Source: Sorex araneus
Lineage: Eukaryota; Chordata; Mammalia; Eulipotyphla; Soricidae
Reading direction: 5' to 3'
Assembly (NCBI RefSeq): GCF_027595985.1
Contig: NC_073306.1
Location: forward strand, 78,263,977-78,327,976
DNA length: 64,000 nt
The position numbers were made by a program, and so were the translations under genes. Position 1 is the stretch's first letter, and the number at the start of each line of letters is the position of its first letter. Below the pieces are notes generated by a model that saw only the letters and a list, made by a program, of their open reading frames with translations, did not search any database and was not told where the DNA came from. Of the stretch, positions 35,259-48,200 are shown piece by piece.

Positions 35259-35634
35259 AAAGGTTAATTACTAGCTATGAAAGTGGTAATTCAAGTTTAT
35301 CACTTCTTAATTATTTGCTATAATTTTCTGTTTATATATGCCTGTAGGTTATTTATGTATTTACTTAGTAAAAAATACTATATAATGGTGCTCTGCACAG
35401 TTCTTCTCGGTTCTGTACTTAATGTCATCATGTTAGTTGCTTGATATGGTGAGAACATTTATGCTGTGGAAATTGACAAAGACTACACAGTAGAGCCTTT
35501 TTTCCTGCCCTCAAATTAGATGTTAAGTGTCTATCACTGGCTGTGATTATGATGTTGCCAATATGCCTTTGAAAGTTTATTTATGGTTTAGAGTTGCATG
35601 TTCCTATCTAGATGATACTTAAATTCTATTTCAA

Positions 35635-35791
35635 TAACCAGAGAGATATTACTGAGGTTAAAACACTTACCTTACACGTGGACAACCTGGTTTGATCTCC
35701 TCCATGCTACATACAGTTCCCTAAGCACTAAAAAGAGTCATACCTGAGCAAAGATTTAAGATATGGCCCCAAAGCAAAGAAACAAACAACA
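35635..35791 (+). mobile_element. shrew SINE, A-tailed class, diverged
   Basis: accagagagatattactgag head, cttaccttacacgtggacaa, ggccccaaagcaaagaaaca end. Confidence 0.75.
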
Positions 35792-36766
35792 TTTTTAGTT
35801 TATTTCATATAATTCACTGAGTGGATTGTTAACTCAGAATAATGGGTCCATTATTGGTTGGTGAAACAACTTCATCTACTTTTGTTTATGTTTTAAATTT
35901 TCCATAACCAACATTTCAAATCAATAAGGAAAGTTACAATAAAAATAAATAGAAATTCAATCTAGTTTTTTCTAGCCTGTCCTTCAAATTTTGATGCTAA
36001 TAATACTTTGATAAGGTACTGTTTATTCTCTAATTTTAGGGTCCTTATGTATAGCTGCCTCACACAGATCATTGACATTAAATGTCTGTTTCTTGCTAAG
36101 TAAAATCAAGAAATCATTATATAGTTTGCCATTCCAGTGAGGGCAAAGGAATCCAATCAGGCCCTCCCTAGGATGCTGAAAATCTCTCTTGGCAGTGGGT
36201 GGAAAGCATTTGTTGGATTGCAGTCCTATTTGCAGAAGCTGTTGTACAAATAGGGAAAAATGAATCAAGTTATTGCTCAGAGGGCTACCTCAGGCTGCAT
36301 GACAGCTGTGTACCCTTCAGATTTATTTTCAGTCTAGCTGATTTGAGTCATTGCCCAAGAAAGGCGTGCTGTCAAGTAAATTGTCTTCTGTGCCCATGAC
36401 AGGAGGCTTTCTAAACATTGTCTTGCTGATACAATTGATGTGTTTGGAATTGTTGGCCTATGAATTAAATTAGACCCAATCCAATGATTTAAAAAGCCAT
36501 GCTTTCACAAAGTGTATGAGCAAGTAATTTTTCCTAACATATAGCTACATATCAAATGGCAAAATTATAGTATAAATGCATCTTCTTTCAAAAGTTTAAA
36601 GTCCTTACTGTTATTCTTTGGGGGCCCTCTTAAGTGGTGTTCAGGGAGACTGGTGTCTCCTCCTAGCAATTCTGGGACAATTGAGGCTATTTAAATGCTA
36701 TGGCCTACCAAGGTGGTACTGAAGAGGTTGGATCATCCAGGCCACCCCAGCAGTGCTGGCGGGGGT

Positions 36767-36825
<59 letters not shown>
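36767..36825. repeat. (GT)29 microsatellite
   Basis: Uninterrupted GT run. Confidence 0.97.
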
Positions 36826-36827
<2 letters not shown>

Positions 36828-37227
36828 AAGACTATATCCCTATATCCAATGGTTCTCTAGGGCCATATGGTGCCAACCCACCCTTAATTTTATTTTATAG
36901 TGAATTTGGATTTTAATAACCATTATTTTCTTATTTGAATATATAAAATACCAGCTAAATCCAGTTGACTAAAAAAAAATTATGTGTTAAAGAATGCAAG
37001 TAGTCACAGTGATTATCTCACCAGTAGATGAGGAAATGATTAAGTTTTGTAATGGAGACAAGGAAAACAGTAAGAAAATTGAGCAGAGAGTAGACTGCAA
37101 CATCTCTCATAATGTTGTGTGAAGCTGGTCTGTGTAGGTTTTTACCACAGAGATCAAAGTGTCAAGCAATAAATAACAGATATCAAACTCAGGTAACCTG
37201 GGGTCAGAATATTAAAAAGTAACCTAG

Positions 37228-37410
37228 ACCTGGCCAGAGAGTTAGTACTGCAGTTAGGGCACTTGCCTTGCATGCAGCTGACCAAGGTTCCACCCCCAGA
37301 AGCACATATGGTTCCCCAGAGTCCCTCCAAGAGTGATCCATGATTCCAGGGCCAGTAGTCAGCCCTCAGCACCACTCGAAGTGACCCTACCCTGACCCCT
37401 TCACCCACAG
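37228..37410 (+). mobile_element. shrew SINE, A-tailed class
   Basis: ggccagagagttagtactgc head, cacatatggttccccagagt, gccagtagtcagccctcagc; ends in a C-rich rather than A-rich stretch. Confidence 0.8.
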
Positions 37411-37836
37411 AAAGAAGAGAAACCTAGATTAAAGCAGATGCCAAAAACAGGAATTGAAATCAGAAACACAGAAATTAGGGTAAAATGGTTAGGAGAACCC
37501 AAGGGTTGGGGAGAGAAGGGGTATGAGATTTACCCACAGTTTTTTCCCACATCAGTTCCTTTATATGAATAATCATCAAGCCCTAGAACAGTCCCACCAG
37601 AGTATAGATTCCAAAAGAATTTCTTTGGATTATATAAATAGGAATCATGGACCAACATTAAGTTGGAGTGTGGAGATTGAGACAGTATTGCTAAAGAACA
37701 ATAGCTATATTCTTGAAGCATAGTAATAAAAGTACTGGGTTAAATTTTGGAAATACATCAGAAAGTAAAAGAGTCCTTTGCTCTTGAAATGTACCATCTA
37801 CTTTATGGTAGATGCATAAAGACAATAGACAATATA

Positions 37837-37905
37837 TAATATATATTATAATTATATAGTACAATATATACATTATATATTATAATTATATAATACAATA
37901 AATTA
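37837..37905. repeat. AT microsatellite with inverted symmetry
   Basis: atatataatatatattataa type sequence, appearing twice with a 10-bp spacer. Confidence 0.8.
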
Positions 37906-38212
37906 AGAAAAATAAAAGCAGGAAGAACCCTTAAGGGTTTGATTCCCTAAGCTAGCAGAGAAAATACTATAAAAAGACAAAGCATACCACATCTGAAATT
38001 ATTTCATGTTTCCACCATCCCTGTTGATAAGTGCAGTATATTGGCCATTTCTACAACCAGTCCATTCAGATTAAAATTGAATTAGCATAGTAGGAGATAG
38101 CCACATTCTTGCACTGAAGTACAATGAAAAATGTGACCTTACTTCTTTTATCAGAAAGTTGGCAGTTCATACCCAGGAAGGCATTGGAATCTAAAACAGG
38201 AAAGCTGGAAAT

Positions 38213-38243
38213 TATATATATATATGTATATATATATATTATT
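38213..38243. repeat. (AT)n microsatellite
   Basis: atatatatatatgtatatat run. Confidence 0.85.
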
Positions 38244-38457
38244 ATATCCAGTCCTGTTTACCTCCTGCTAGGCAGAAAGTAGAAGCTTCAAAAAGCTACT
38301 TGTGTCTTTTATCACATGAAAATTCTACATCTTAATTCATCTATCTTCAAAAAATTAAATGTTCTTTTTTATCTTTAAATAGAAATAATCAGAAAGAAAA
38401 ATGTTATGATTTTTTTTTGTTAGAAGATGAACTCTGGATCCGTTTAGTTCTTTATTT

Positions 38458-38642
38458 ATTATTATTATTATTTTTTTGCTTTTTGGGTCACACCCGGCAA
38501 TGCACAGGGGTCACTCCTGGCTCTGCACTCAGGAATTACCCCTGGAGGTGCTCAGGGGACCATATGGGATGCTGGGAATCGAACTCGGGTCGGCCTTGTG
38601 CAAGGCAAATGCCCTACCCGCTGTACTATCACTCCAGCCCCA
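38458..38642 (-). mobile_element. shrew SINE, A-tailed class, with 15-bp TSD
   Basis: Near-consensus reversed copy. Perfect duplication tttagttctttattt at 38443-38457 and 38643-38657, which reads AAATAAAGAA in element sense, an L1-type A-rich site. Confidence 0.95.
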
Positions 38643-39589
38643 TTTAGTTCTTTATTTTAAATAACTTCCCACCCCTAATTATCAGGTTGGGACTTTACAC
38701 CCCACAGTGACCAGGAAGTGGCAAACATGAGTGCTAGAGCAAACCCATTTATATGTTCTCCATTGTATTTTTAACTGTCTACTTAGACCTCATTGCTTAG
38801 CTAGCCCAGAAGTAATGCAAACTCAGAGTTTTAAAAACCACTCTCAATCTTTTTCCCCCACCTATCAATTTTCATTATTGATCTGAGACCAAAACCAGGG
38901 TGATCTCTTATCCTCATGTCCCAGCTCTCCTTAACATCTGGTTTGCCATCGAGTCTTTCTGATACCTGAGTAGCCTGAGAACCCACACCCACAAGTTCTT
39001 TAGCAGAGAACCTGCTTGAAAATACCTGAGTTATTTGTCTTTATTCTCTTTTGTCCTCACACCCAGTCCCCTTCTACTTTAGGTACTTACTGTCTGTCCC
39101 TTGGACTATAGAATGGGTCTCCTCTGTATATTTGTATTTTCCCTCTCTATGCTCCCAAAGAGGCAGATTCTCAATTTAAAATATACTTTGATTGGATCAT
39201 GTTATGCCTTGCATGTTACTCCATGCTCTCCTTTGTTGATTGCACAGCCTGGTACCCATATCTTTCTGTCATCTCAACATTGTTCAGCCAAACTACCTGG
39301 TTCTCTCTCAAGAGTAATACTTGGTCAATAGTTTGCTGCTAAGCCCCTAACAAACGTGTAAAACCCAAGTGACTTTACTAAATTATTCTTGATTCAAGAT
39401 GACAGAGCAGAATCTACCAGTTTACTTGTTTGTCTACTAATGAGTATTAATTAACATTTTATAATAGAAACTTTCAGCAGCTCAAACTTAACCATTCTTT
39501 CTTTTTCCCATCTTCTATGAGCCAGCACTTGTCAACGTGGTGCTCAGAAAGTGTGTGGGGGCTCCCCCAAAACAACCCAGTGATTCTAT

Positions 39590-39717
39590 GTTAGGGTCTC
39601 TAGGGCGACACCTGGTGGTGGGCAGAGGCCTCTGGGGCTACTCAGTTATGCTTGGACAGAAACCAGAATGAATCACAAACAAGTAGTGCACCTTAATCCC
39701 TATATTATCTCTGTCCC
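39590..39717 (-). mobile_element. degenerate SINE (possible)
   Basis: gggcgacacctggtggtggg ... ttaatccctatattatctct resembles a reversed copy with the middle lost. Confidence 0.35.
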
Positions 39718-40227
39718 CACCTCTTTGTAATCCTTAAGGTCCTTTCTTAGTTGTGTCCTCTGGCCTTCTGTTCCAGCTCTCACTGTGTTGATTGGATGAG
39801 AAAGGGTAAGAAAATGCTCGCTTTGATAGTGAATTTCTGCAGTAAATTTATGTGGTCTCCTTACCCTCATTCTGTTTCCCCTCCCTCCACACCTGGTATA
39901 AGTCCCATGTGGCCACCATGTTCATGTGCTTGCAGCATCGCTTGCATCCTGTTTTAGAGTCTGTCATGGTTCTGTGCTGTGACTTGTGTCAGGACATACC
40001 TTCATTTAGGAATCTTGAACTCTTACTGTTCTCTCTTGCTCTCTTATTTGTGAAATCATTTCCCCCTGACTCCTCCATGGGACCCGCTGCTTCACTTCTC
40101 TTCCAGGACCTCCCTTGCAGCCCTACTCACTGGGAGTTCTTTATGATCCAGCTTCGGACTGTCCCTAAAGAATTTGTATCACTCAGGCTGCTTTTCCCAG
40201 TCCCTGAACTACTGTTGACCTTTATGA

Positions 40228-40350
40228 GAGGCAGCTTCAGATGGTGGGAGGAACACGATGTTTGGTGTCAGTTATAGGGTCAAGTTCTTGTTCACTAGAC
40301 ATGTGACTAAGGCAGAGTTTATTTATTTTTTTAATCTCTGGGCAAGTATT
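40228..40350 (+). mobile_element. MIR fragment (possible)
   Basis: gtcagttatagggtcaagtt, cactagacatgtgactaagg, ttaatctctgggcaag are in MIR order; diverged. Confidence 0.4.
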
Positions 40351-43060
40351 CTTAACATAAAGCCAAGGGCAGGATTTCATGAATTATGGTGAAAAACGTT
40401 CCATAAACTTTAAAGCATTATGTGATATGTTTTATTGTTTTAACTATTATTTTTAATACTTGGTTTAATATTTCATAACTATTTTTTGTTCCCCAATAAC
40501 TTTTTTGAACATTTCTTATCTTCCTATTTTTTGCCTAAATGTAGATATAAGATGAAATAACAAGACTTTTTTAAATGAATTTTTATATATTGATTATCCT
40601 TTCTTACCCTACTCAGTCTACATCATAGAAAATATTCAATTTTTACCTTTTCCAGAAAACCCATGAAAGCAACTATCAGGTGCATTAGTGAAAGTTTATT
40701 ATCTGACACAGGAGGCGAGTGTAAGAGCAGGAGAACAAAAGGATCAGAGAGAGAAAGACTGATTAATGAACTATCTTACTTCAATGGTGATGTATTAATG
40801 GGTTCACAGATAGACAAACTCAGGATTAGCCGGCTAGGCAGCCTTTCCAACTTTTACACAGTGACCACTGTTACCTCTTAAGAGAAAACAGTTCTTGCAC
40901 AAAATAGGTTTTCAAATAATTCTTGAATGTCCTATTTGTAATTTCCATACTACTATGCACACAAGCACTCATCTGCCACAGCATTTATTCACAGATATTT
41001 TAAAATTTTATTCTCATGGAGCAGCCATGGTTCTGTAAATGACACTGATATTTCCCTTCTGTTTATGTGTGTGCAGTTTCTGTCTAGGAATTCCTGATTA
41101 GTTGCTAAAATCATATATAGCTCAGGAACTATCTTACCATCTTAGTTTGCTACAAAGTATCTATAAAATATTACATAATATTGGCATAAATTTAGCTAAA
41201 TGTAAAGGGAAAATAAATAGATGATAACTAGATTATATAAATAGATGATAACTCATTTATTTCTTGCACCTATCTTGAGTCTCTCTCCCATGGTCTCCAG
41301 GTATAAAGGACACGACAGTGGACTTTCTGTAATTTGTAATTCTGCTTAGTACCTGTCTTAGAAGAAAAATACAAACTGCTGTAACAAGCCTTATTTAATA
41401 TATTTGTTTAAAAAAGAATAGTCATAATTCTTTAGAGCTCTTAGTTTGAACCTGCGTTTTAGATTTCACAGTAAAGTTTCTATTTTCAGTGAGTATTACA
41501 ATTTATAGAAGGGTATAAGAAATGACAGCAACCTCAGCAAAACAATGAGAAGGAACAGATTTTGTTTTGTACCTTAGACCCCAAAGGTACTTTTGTCCAA
41601 AGCAAGTCACTAAAGCTTGTGATTGTTGTTCCAGAATTGATTTGGTAGCATGAAAATAATAGCCTAGCCCTGTTCTCCATTCTCCGGCCTGGCAGGGAAA
41701 GTGCTTGCTTTCCCAATGAGCCAGCCTGGCTACAGGAAAAGACATTTAATAGAAGATAGAAGATATTGCCAAACAACAAAACGAAGATGTGTGCTTTTGA
41801 AATTCCTTTTATTACTGCCTTAATTAAATTGATGTTTCCAAGGGAATGGGTTTTTAAATGAAATTTTAATAGCGTCTTAGCTGATTCCCAGTGTATTCGT
41901 TTCTCTTACTTAGCTGACAGTGTGCTTGTGTTTGGTTTCACTTCCTGGTTTGTCTACACAAGCCTGTGGCTGAGAAATAACTATGTGTTTATGAGAGAAT
42001 ACTATCTTGTCATGAATGAAAGCATTTTTGCTTGATTTAGATTTAGTTCATATACTAGTTTTTGTAGAAATATATTTCTCATTCTTAAACTAGTAAACCA
42101 GTTGCATAAAGGAAAAACATCCTTGGCTGGACCTTATGGTTTAGTCATATACAGAATTGATTGATAGGTACCAGTTGTGAGACAAATGTAGTATTGCTCC
42201 ATAATTAGAGTAATTGTAACTTGATTTTAGACAAAGATGGGTGACATACTACCAACTATTTTTTTTCCAAAATAAATAAAGACCTAAAACAATCTTAAGC
42301 TGATGTCTCCTGATATTTAATCACTAGCTCAACCACCAGTATAACTAGCCACTGTTATAACTCACACTATTTGTGTATGTATGCTTGTTTAAATGACTGT
42401 TTTGTGTGTTATGTGATTGCATGAAATGTTTGGCTATTCTAAAGTGATTCTTTTACCTTTAAGTATCTAATTTCACCAAAGTATTCAGGTACCATTTAGA
42501 GAAAAAAAAAAAACCTCATTAAAGCCATTTTTCTTTGAAAACATCAATTAAGATTTTCAGGAAAAAAAACTGTTCCATCAAAATCTAATTGTTTTATCCT
42601 GTTGCATCATTTTACTGCCTAATCTAAAATTTTAATTTTTTAAACATAACTATTTTTTGAGATTTTTGTTTTGAAGTTAATTTGTTTTATTTTACAAAAT
42701 TATCTGATATTTATCTTGACATCACATAGAATTAAACTTCTTGCTTTCATTTTCAAACTCTTTCAATATATTCTCCTTGATGCCTTCAGATCAATTTTTC
42801 TAGTGTAATCTTAAATATATGCTCTTATATATACTTTTCCATCATTGCCCTGATCAAGTACCACCAATTCCCTACTAATTATATAACTAAATCTACATTC
42901 CTTTATGCTATCATAAAATACCTGGTATTAACTTTACTCAAGTGATATTTTTATCCCCAAAGCAATCATTTTTTAGGTGCCTAATTTTTGCTAAGTACTG
43001 AATTATGTCTTTAAAAGTTTTTACCTTTACTTTGAGACTTTCTTTAATACTTGACCAAAA
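40351..43060. other. repeat-poor 2.7-kb stretch
   Basis: No SINE, LINE or simple-repeat array that I recognise, and no coding exon; the longest such gap in the window. Confidence 0.45.
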
Positions 43061-43071
43061 TATACTTTCTA

Positions 43072-43242
43072 TTTTTTTCTTTTTGGGTCACACCTGGCGA
43101 TGCACCGGGGTCACTCCTGGCTCTGCACTCAGGAATTACCCCTGGTGGTGCTCAGGGGACCATATGGGATGCTGGGAATCGAACCTGGGTCTGCCGAGTG
43201 CAAGGCAGATGCCCTACCCACTGTGCTATTGCTCCAGCCCCC
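43072..43242 (-). mobile_element. shrew SINE, A-tailed class, with 11-bp TSD
   Basis: Near-consensus reversed copy (gggtcacacctggcgatgca ... ctattgctccagccc). Perfect duplication tatactttcta at 43061-43071 and 43243-43253. Confidence 0.95.
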
Positions 43243-44499
43243 TATACTTTCTAATCTTATCTATATAATTTCTACCTAAAAATATCACTGTAATCATAAT
43301 ATGTCTCTTTACTATGTCTTTAAATTTTCATTGGCTTCCTCCTCCATGCTTTATTTTATTACTTTGCATACAATATTATGTATACGATTATATCTTTTTT
43401 GGTTTTCACAGTAACTATTATTTGGGGGAACATATTACTTTAAGATGCAACTAGGTAACTAATTTCTTTGAACTTTTGTGTACTCTTTATTTCACCAAAG
43501 TATAAGCTATTTTTTAGTTCTTTTTTAGGTCTTTTTTTAGTCTGAGTCTGATGCCTTTCTATCCCATTCAGCATCTGGCAAAATGCTTTGCACCTGACAT
43601 AAGCTAATTTGTGATTGTTAAATATATCTGGTGTCAGAGCAGATAAAAGATAGTACATTCCATTGCTCTTGACATCCCTGAAAATTTACAGGCCCTCTTC
43701 ATTTCCACATCTGGTCAAATAATGGCAATTGAGTTGTTGCCTTTCTTGAATGGGTGAGACTTTCCAAAGTAAAAACAGTGTTGTCAAATGTAAATATAAA
43801 ATGTTTTGTGACTATGGTAAAAGAAAAAGAAAAGATGGGGAAGATACACATTAGCTTTCTTAGTGCAATCTTTTCACCTTTCAAGTTTGGTTCCTCAGAA
43901 AGAACTGTCTATTCATTTGCTGTAGAAAAAGAAGAAACTAAGATTCCTAAGCAGAAATCATGTTAGTTGTGCAGCTGAGTTTATCTCTATGTCAAACAGA
44001 ATCCCACACTGACTTCTAAGTCTTGTATTAAATGTCCAGATGAGCAATGGGAAAGGCTCTACAAAACTCTAACATTCCTAAAGTGAACACCCCCCTCACT
44101 CCAGGAGAGACTGGAAATTCTGCTTAGCTCTAAGACACAAAGACAAATCAGTATATGGCAGCCTTCCAACCTGTCACCTTATTGGAATTCGGGCAGTCTA
44201 CCTGATTCCTGGTAGGTATTTGTGTCTTTTTAAAAGCCTGACCTCACTCTTGTCATATCAGTTTACTCCAAGCTCCTTTGGATTATTCTTAATGCCATGG
44301 CGACACCATGTAAGTTTCTTCTCTATGACAAGAGAGCTCAAATGGGAGGCGTTATCTACGAGAGGAGTCAGAGGACCTTTGTTTGCCATGTGGAATTTAG
44401 TAAATAGAAGAAAAAATGATGTGCTGATTACAGAAAGTTATTGTGGTCTTTGCTCTACAAGAGGAGGTCTAATTTTAATTCTTTGATCTGTTTAATATT

Positions 44500-44610
44500 T
44501 TATAACCACTTCTATCTACTAAACCCTGGGGATGTAATGATGAGCTTGATAGATGTAGATTTTCTTATCAAGCTTAGAGGTTGGTGGGAGAGAAAGTAAG
44601 TTTTAACTAG
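44500..44610 (-). mobile_element. L2 fragment (possible)
   Basis: ctaaaccctggggatgtaat ... atcaagcttagaggttggtg resembles the reversed L2 region before its 3' end. Confidence 0.4.
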
Positions 44611-45295
44611 GCAATTACCGAAGGTGTTTGAGGTGTGGGGAAAGCAAAAGCTTTTAAGAAAACGCAAGAGAGTGTTGCAAAAGGTCTGGAGGAAATGGCT
44701 GGGGAAAGGCTTCACTTAAGAAGTAACATCTGTAAGTCATGGACTCAGAATGTCAGAGCCTTAAATGATTTCCCTGTTTGAACCTTCCTGCTAAGCTAAA
44801 TCTAAAAGGAGTGCTTGGCAGAGCTTTAATTTTCAGCTGTTCTGGATAAGAAATAACCCTTGCGTGCATTGATTTTTTTATTTAGTGCCATTCTTTAAGT
44901 GGTGTCAGAAATAAATATAGATTATACTAGTTTTGTCCCCAATTTCTGGCGCAGAGCTCCTAATAGTTTTGGAATTTCCTGACAGGATCACTTTTCTTTA
45001 CTCAAAAGAACAAATCCCTTTTTAGTCACACCTGAGTCTATGTGAATGAGGTGACTCTGGGTAAAATGTGGCTAGTTTCAGATCATGAAGAAATAACCGT
45101 GTCTTTAGAGGGGTGAAGATTTTCTGTCTACATTGACTCAGGGAAGAGAGAAGAGGCAGTGATTTCACTGACCAATCTGAAGTAATGAAACTTCTGAAAA
45201 CATTTTAAAGAACAGGAGGGTTCCAGAGGTTTTCTAAGTCGGTGCTAGTAGAGGACACAAAAGCTCATACCCATCCTCACCCCTTTCCCTTCTTG

Positions 45296-45410
45296 CACTC
45301 AGATATTACTCCTGGCGGTGCTCCAGGGACCATATGGGATGCTGGGAATTGAACCTGGGTCAGCTACATGCAAGGCAAATGCCCTACCCACTGTGCTATC
45401 ACCCTGCCCC
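45296..45410 (-). mobile_element. tailless SINE with perfect TSD
   Basis: Only the 5' two thirds of the A-tailed SINE is present (reversed cactcagatattactcctgg ... ctgtgctatcac). The 3' 50 bases and A tail are absent, yet a perfect 15-bp duplication, ccctttcccttcttg, flanks it at 45281-45295 and 45411-45425. The exact right boundary floats in a C run. Confidence 0.85.
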
Positions 45411-46833
45411 CCCTTTCCCTTCTTGACCATCGTCAAGTACCCTGCCCTGTGTCTGTCTCTTTCATTTGACTGTTCCAATGCACCTGTTTTCCAAATTTCT
45501 GTGAATCATTCTAGTGAATTAGCAAACTTATGGAAGAGAATGTGGATGTCCCTGAATTTGTAAATAGGCCAAACAGGTGTGGTTAGTCTAGAGCTTGCAA
45601 CTGACGTCTGAAGTAGAGACAGTCATCTGATATGAATTTCAACCTTATAGAAGCTTATGTTTTATTCCAGGTAGTTAAAATCATAATAGGATTGCTATAG
45701 ACCACTCAAGTGAGTCAAAGAAAAAGACAACTCACAATGCTCATCATAATGTAAAAACATCTCCAGCAAAAGAACAAATGGAACTCAGTGGCTTCCAGAA
45801 ACCTTTTACCAAGTTTACACTGGGAGCTTATCATTAACACCAAGGGGAACGTGGTCATTTTACTGGAATCAAAGATTGCAAAATAGCCTGTCCTTTTAAA
45901 ATGGAACTGTTTCTTAATGTTCTTTCCAAATACTTCCCACACCTTTTCCCAGGGAAAGCAAGAGCCAGAAAAGATAGTCTCCTGCGGCTGGGCAGATAGA
46001 CCCAGCTCTGCTTCACTGGTACCCATTTCACTGGCCCTGTGAGCCACAGGTTGGAGGAGTGTTGCTTTTACATACCTATTGGCAGAATGTAAATGGGCCA
46101 TTGTCAGTTCTTTTCTTCAGGGTAGATTTGGAGAGGAATTTTGTTCTCGGTGCATTGTCCAAGTGCAGTTCTGACTGGATCTTAGACAACTGCAGTTCTG
46201 TCTTTGGGTATCATGTCTCTCCCAGGACCCCTGGCCCACTTTAGCTTTTGTGGCTGGACATAAATATTCAGAGATATCAGCAACAAAACATTCATTTGCT
46301 GTTTTTTTCCCTTGGAACCCAAGTGGTATAAATAAAGCTCACTTGATGGGTTTTGTTTCAATTTAAGGTAATACTTTATGGACAAAGTATTCCTTTAAAA
46401 AAAATTACCAGCAGAAGAACTAGCATTTTTATCCTTCTTTATATTTATGCTCTATTTTATTTATTTTAAAGTACACACACATGTTTACCACTAATATCAG
46501 CCCTTAGAGCCAGAGAGATCAGTATGATGCCATAAAACTGAAGACATGGAGCCCTGGATTGGGGCGTAATGCTTGCTTAGGCCCACGCAGAATAATGGGG
46601 GAAGGTCAAAATGGGGGTGAGAAAACAAGGCTTCACTCTGTGAGTAACAGGGTCCCTAGGGTGGAGAGAATAAAAGATATAAAATTAAAACTGGAAAGTT
46701 TAGATTTATTAAAGTAGGTCCAGAATACTTATGAGATGGCACGTGGAACAACCCCTTTATATGCTCAGAACTGACTTAGCAGTGAATGAAGTTGACCAGA
46801 ATGTAGAACAAAATCACTATAAAAACGCTCTGT

Positions 46834-46926
46834 CATAGATACCAACAATATTTAACTAGAAAGACATAGATACCAATAATATTTAACTAGATACATAGAT
46901 ACCAATAATATTTAACTAGAAAGACA
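46834..46926 (+). repeat. minisatellite, three units of 29-31 bp
   Basis: Unit catagataccaataatattt plus aactagaaaga; the units are 31, 29 and 31 bases and nearly identical. Confidence 0.9.
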
Positions 46927-47030
46927 TTGAAAGAACAGAGTGTTAAAAGTAGGTAAAGGAATATACCTGATAACCTTTCAGTATCTATATTGCAGACTAC
47001 AATGCCCAAAAGGGAGAGCTAAGGGAGAGA

Positions 47031-47040
47031 AAGGAAGGGG

Positions 47041-47101
<61 letters not shown>

Positions 47102-47275
47102 TGCCTGCCATAGTAGCTGGCTCAGGGTGGTGGGGTGGTGGAAGGGAAACTGGGGACACTGGTGCTGGGAAATGTACACTGGTGGAAGGATGGTGTTAGA
47201 ACTGTATAATAGAAATCTAATCATGAACAGCTTTATAGGGTCTTTCTAACAGTGATTTAATTTTTAAAAAATTGT
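47031..47275 (+). mobile_element. L1 3' UTR fragment
   Basis: Polypurine tract followed by gtgcctgccatagtagctgg, aaatgtacactggtggaagg, atctaatcatgaacagcttt and an A/T-rich end. Same family as 1-338. Confidence 0.8.
47045..47097. repeat. (GA)27 microsatellite in L1 tract
   Basis: Pure GA run lying exactly where other copies have the L1 polypurine tract. Confidence 0.97.
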
Positions 47276-47540
47276 TTAAAAATTGAGAGAGGTCAAAAGG
47301 CTTTAAAATTATCTTCCCCTCACAGTAGTAGTTCAAACTATGCAAGAACCCCTGCTGTCAGTAGCATGGACTAGAGTGAGTGGTGGTCCCAGCGTAATTT
47401 GCAAAGCTGGGTGAATGCCCTCTGTGAATCACATGGTGAAACATCTGTCTTCTTCTTCCAACCTTTCTCGAATAAACCATGATCACAGAGCATGCCATTC
47501 AGTCCATTCAACCTTTCAGGGTCAAACCCTAGCATTTAAA

Positions 47541-47590
47541 ATACATATATATATATATATATATACACATATATATATATTATATATATG
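47541..47590. repeat. (AT)n microsatellite
   Basis: atatatat runs with one acac interruption; it follows gggtcaaaccctagcattta, which looks like the end of a SINE head. Confidence 0.85.
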
Positions 47591-48014
47591 TAACAAAGAG
47601 AAAATTAAACAGTGAGAGCTGATAGGTCATGCTTCCCTCTCTGTTGTTCTGTCTTTATAGCAATAACAACAAATCAGAAAGTGAGGTCTTAAAGCTTTAT
47701 AATTCCAACATGGAGACAAGACCAAGGATGACGAGAGAGGAGAACGCATCAGTGGCCCTTCTAAAAGTGAAAATGGACTCCACCCAAAGCAGATGGAGAT
47801 GTAGTAGGGATGTATCAGTAGGAGCTTGTTTAAGAATGATGATTTCCCGAGCATCAGCAGTTACAGCACTGCACCCTGGACCCGTGTGCTGAACGCACTT
47901 TCTGGTTGACTGGGAATCATAGGTGGGGTTGAGTCTCCTGAGCACCACTTCAGAGCCTCCCCCTCCACCACAAGGAAAAAAATGTGACTTCAAAGAATGG
48001 GGCAAATACTTTTT

Positions 48015-48200
48015 AGTTTAGGATAGTTTTTCCCAGCGTGGGGGGCTAATATTGGCCCCACTGGAAAACCCAGGAGGGCAATAGTAGCCTTGTGCGATCA
48101 GGAAAACCGAGAAACTTTTTCCTAAAAGGGGAGTGGTAGACCAAACTGGGGGCCTCTGGGTTAGATGCTTGACTTTTTGATACTTTCAACTTTCAGACAG
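48015..48200 (+). mobile_element. hAT-type DNA transposon fragment (possible)
   Basis: tttttcccagcgtggggggc and aggagggcaatagtagcctt resemble MER5/Charlie-group sequence. Motif-level call. Confidence 0.35.

Noticed and set aside
46834..46926. CRISPR-like array
   Set aside because: Direct tandem repeats without spacers, in a mammalian context.
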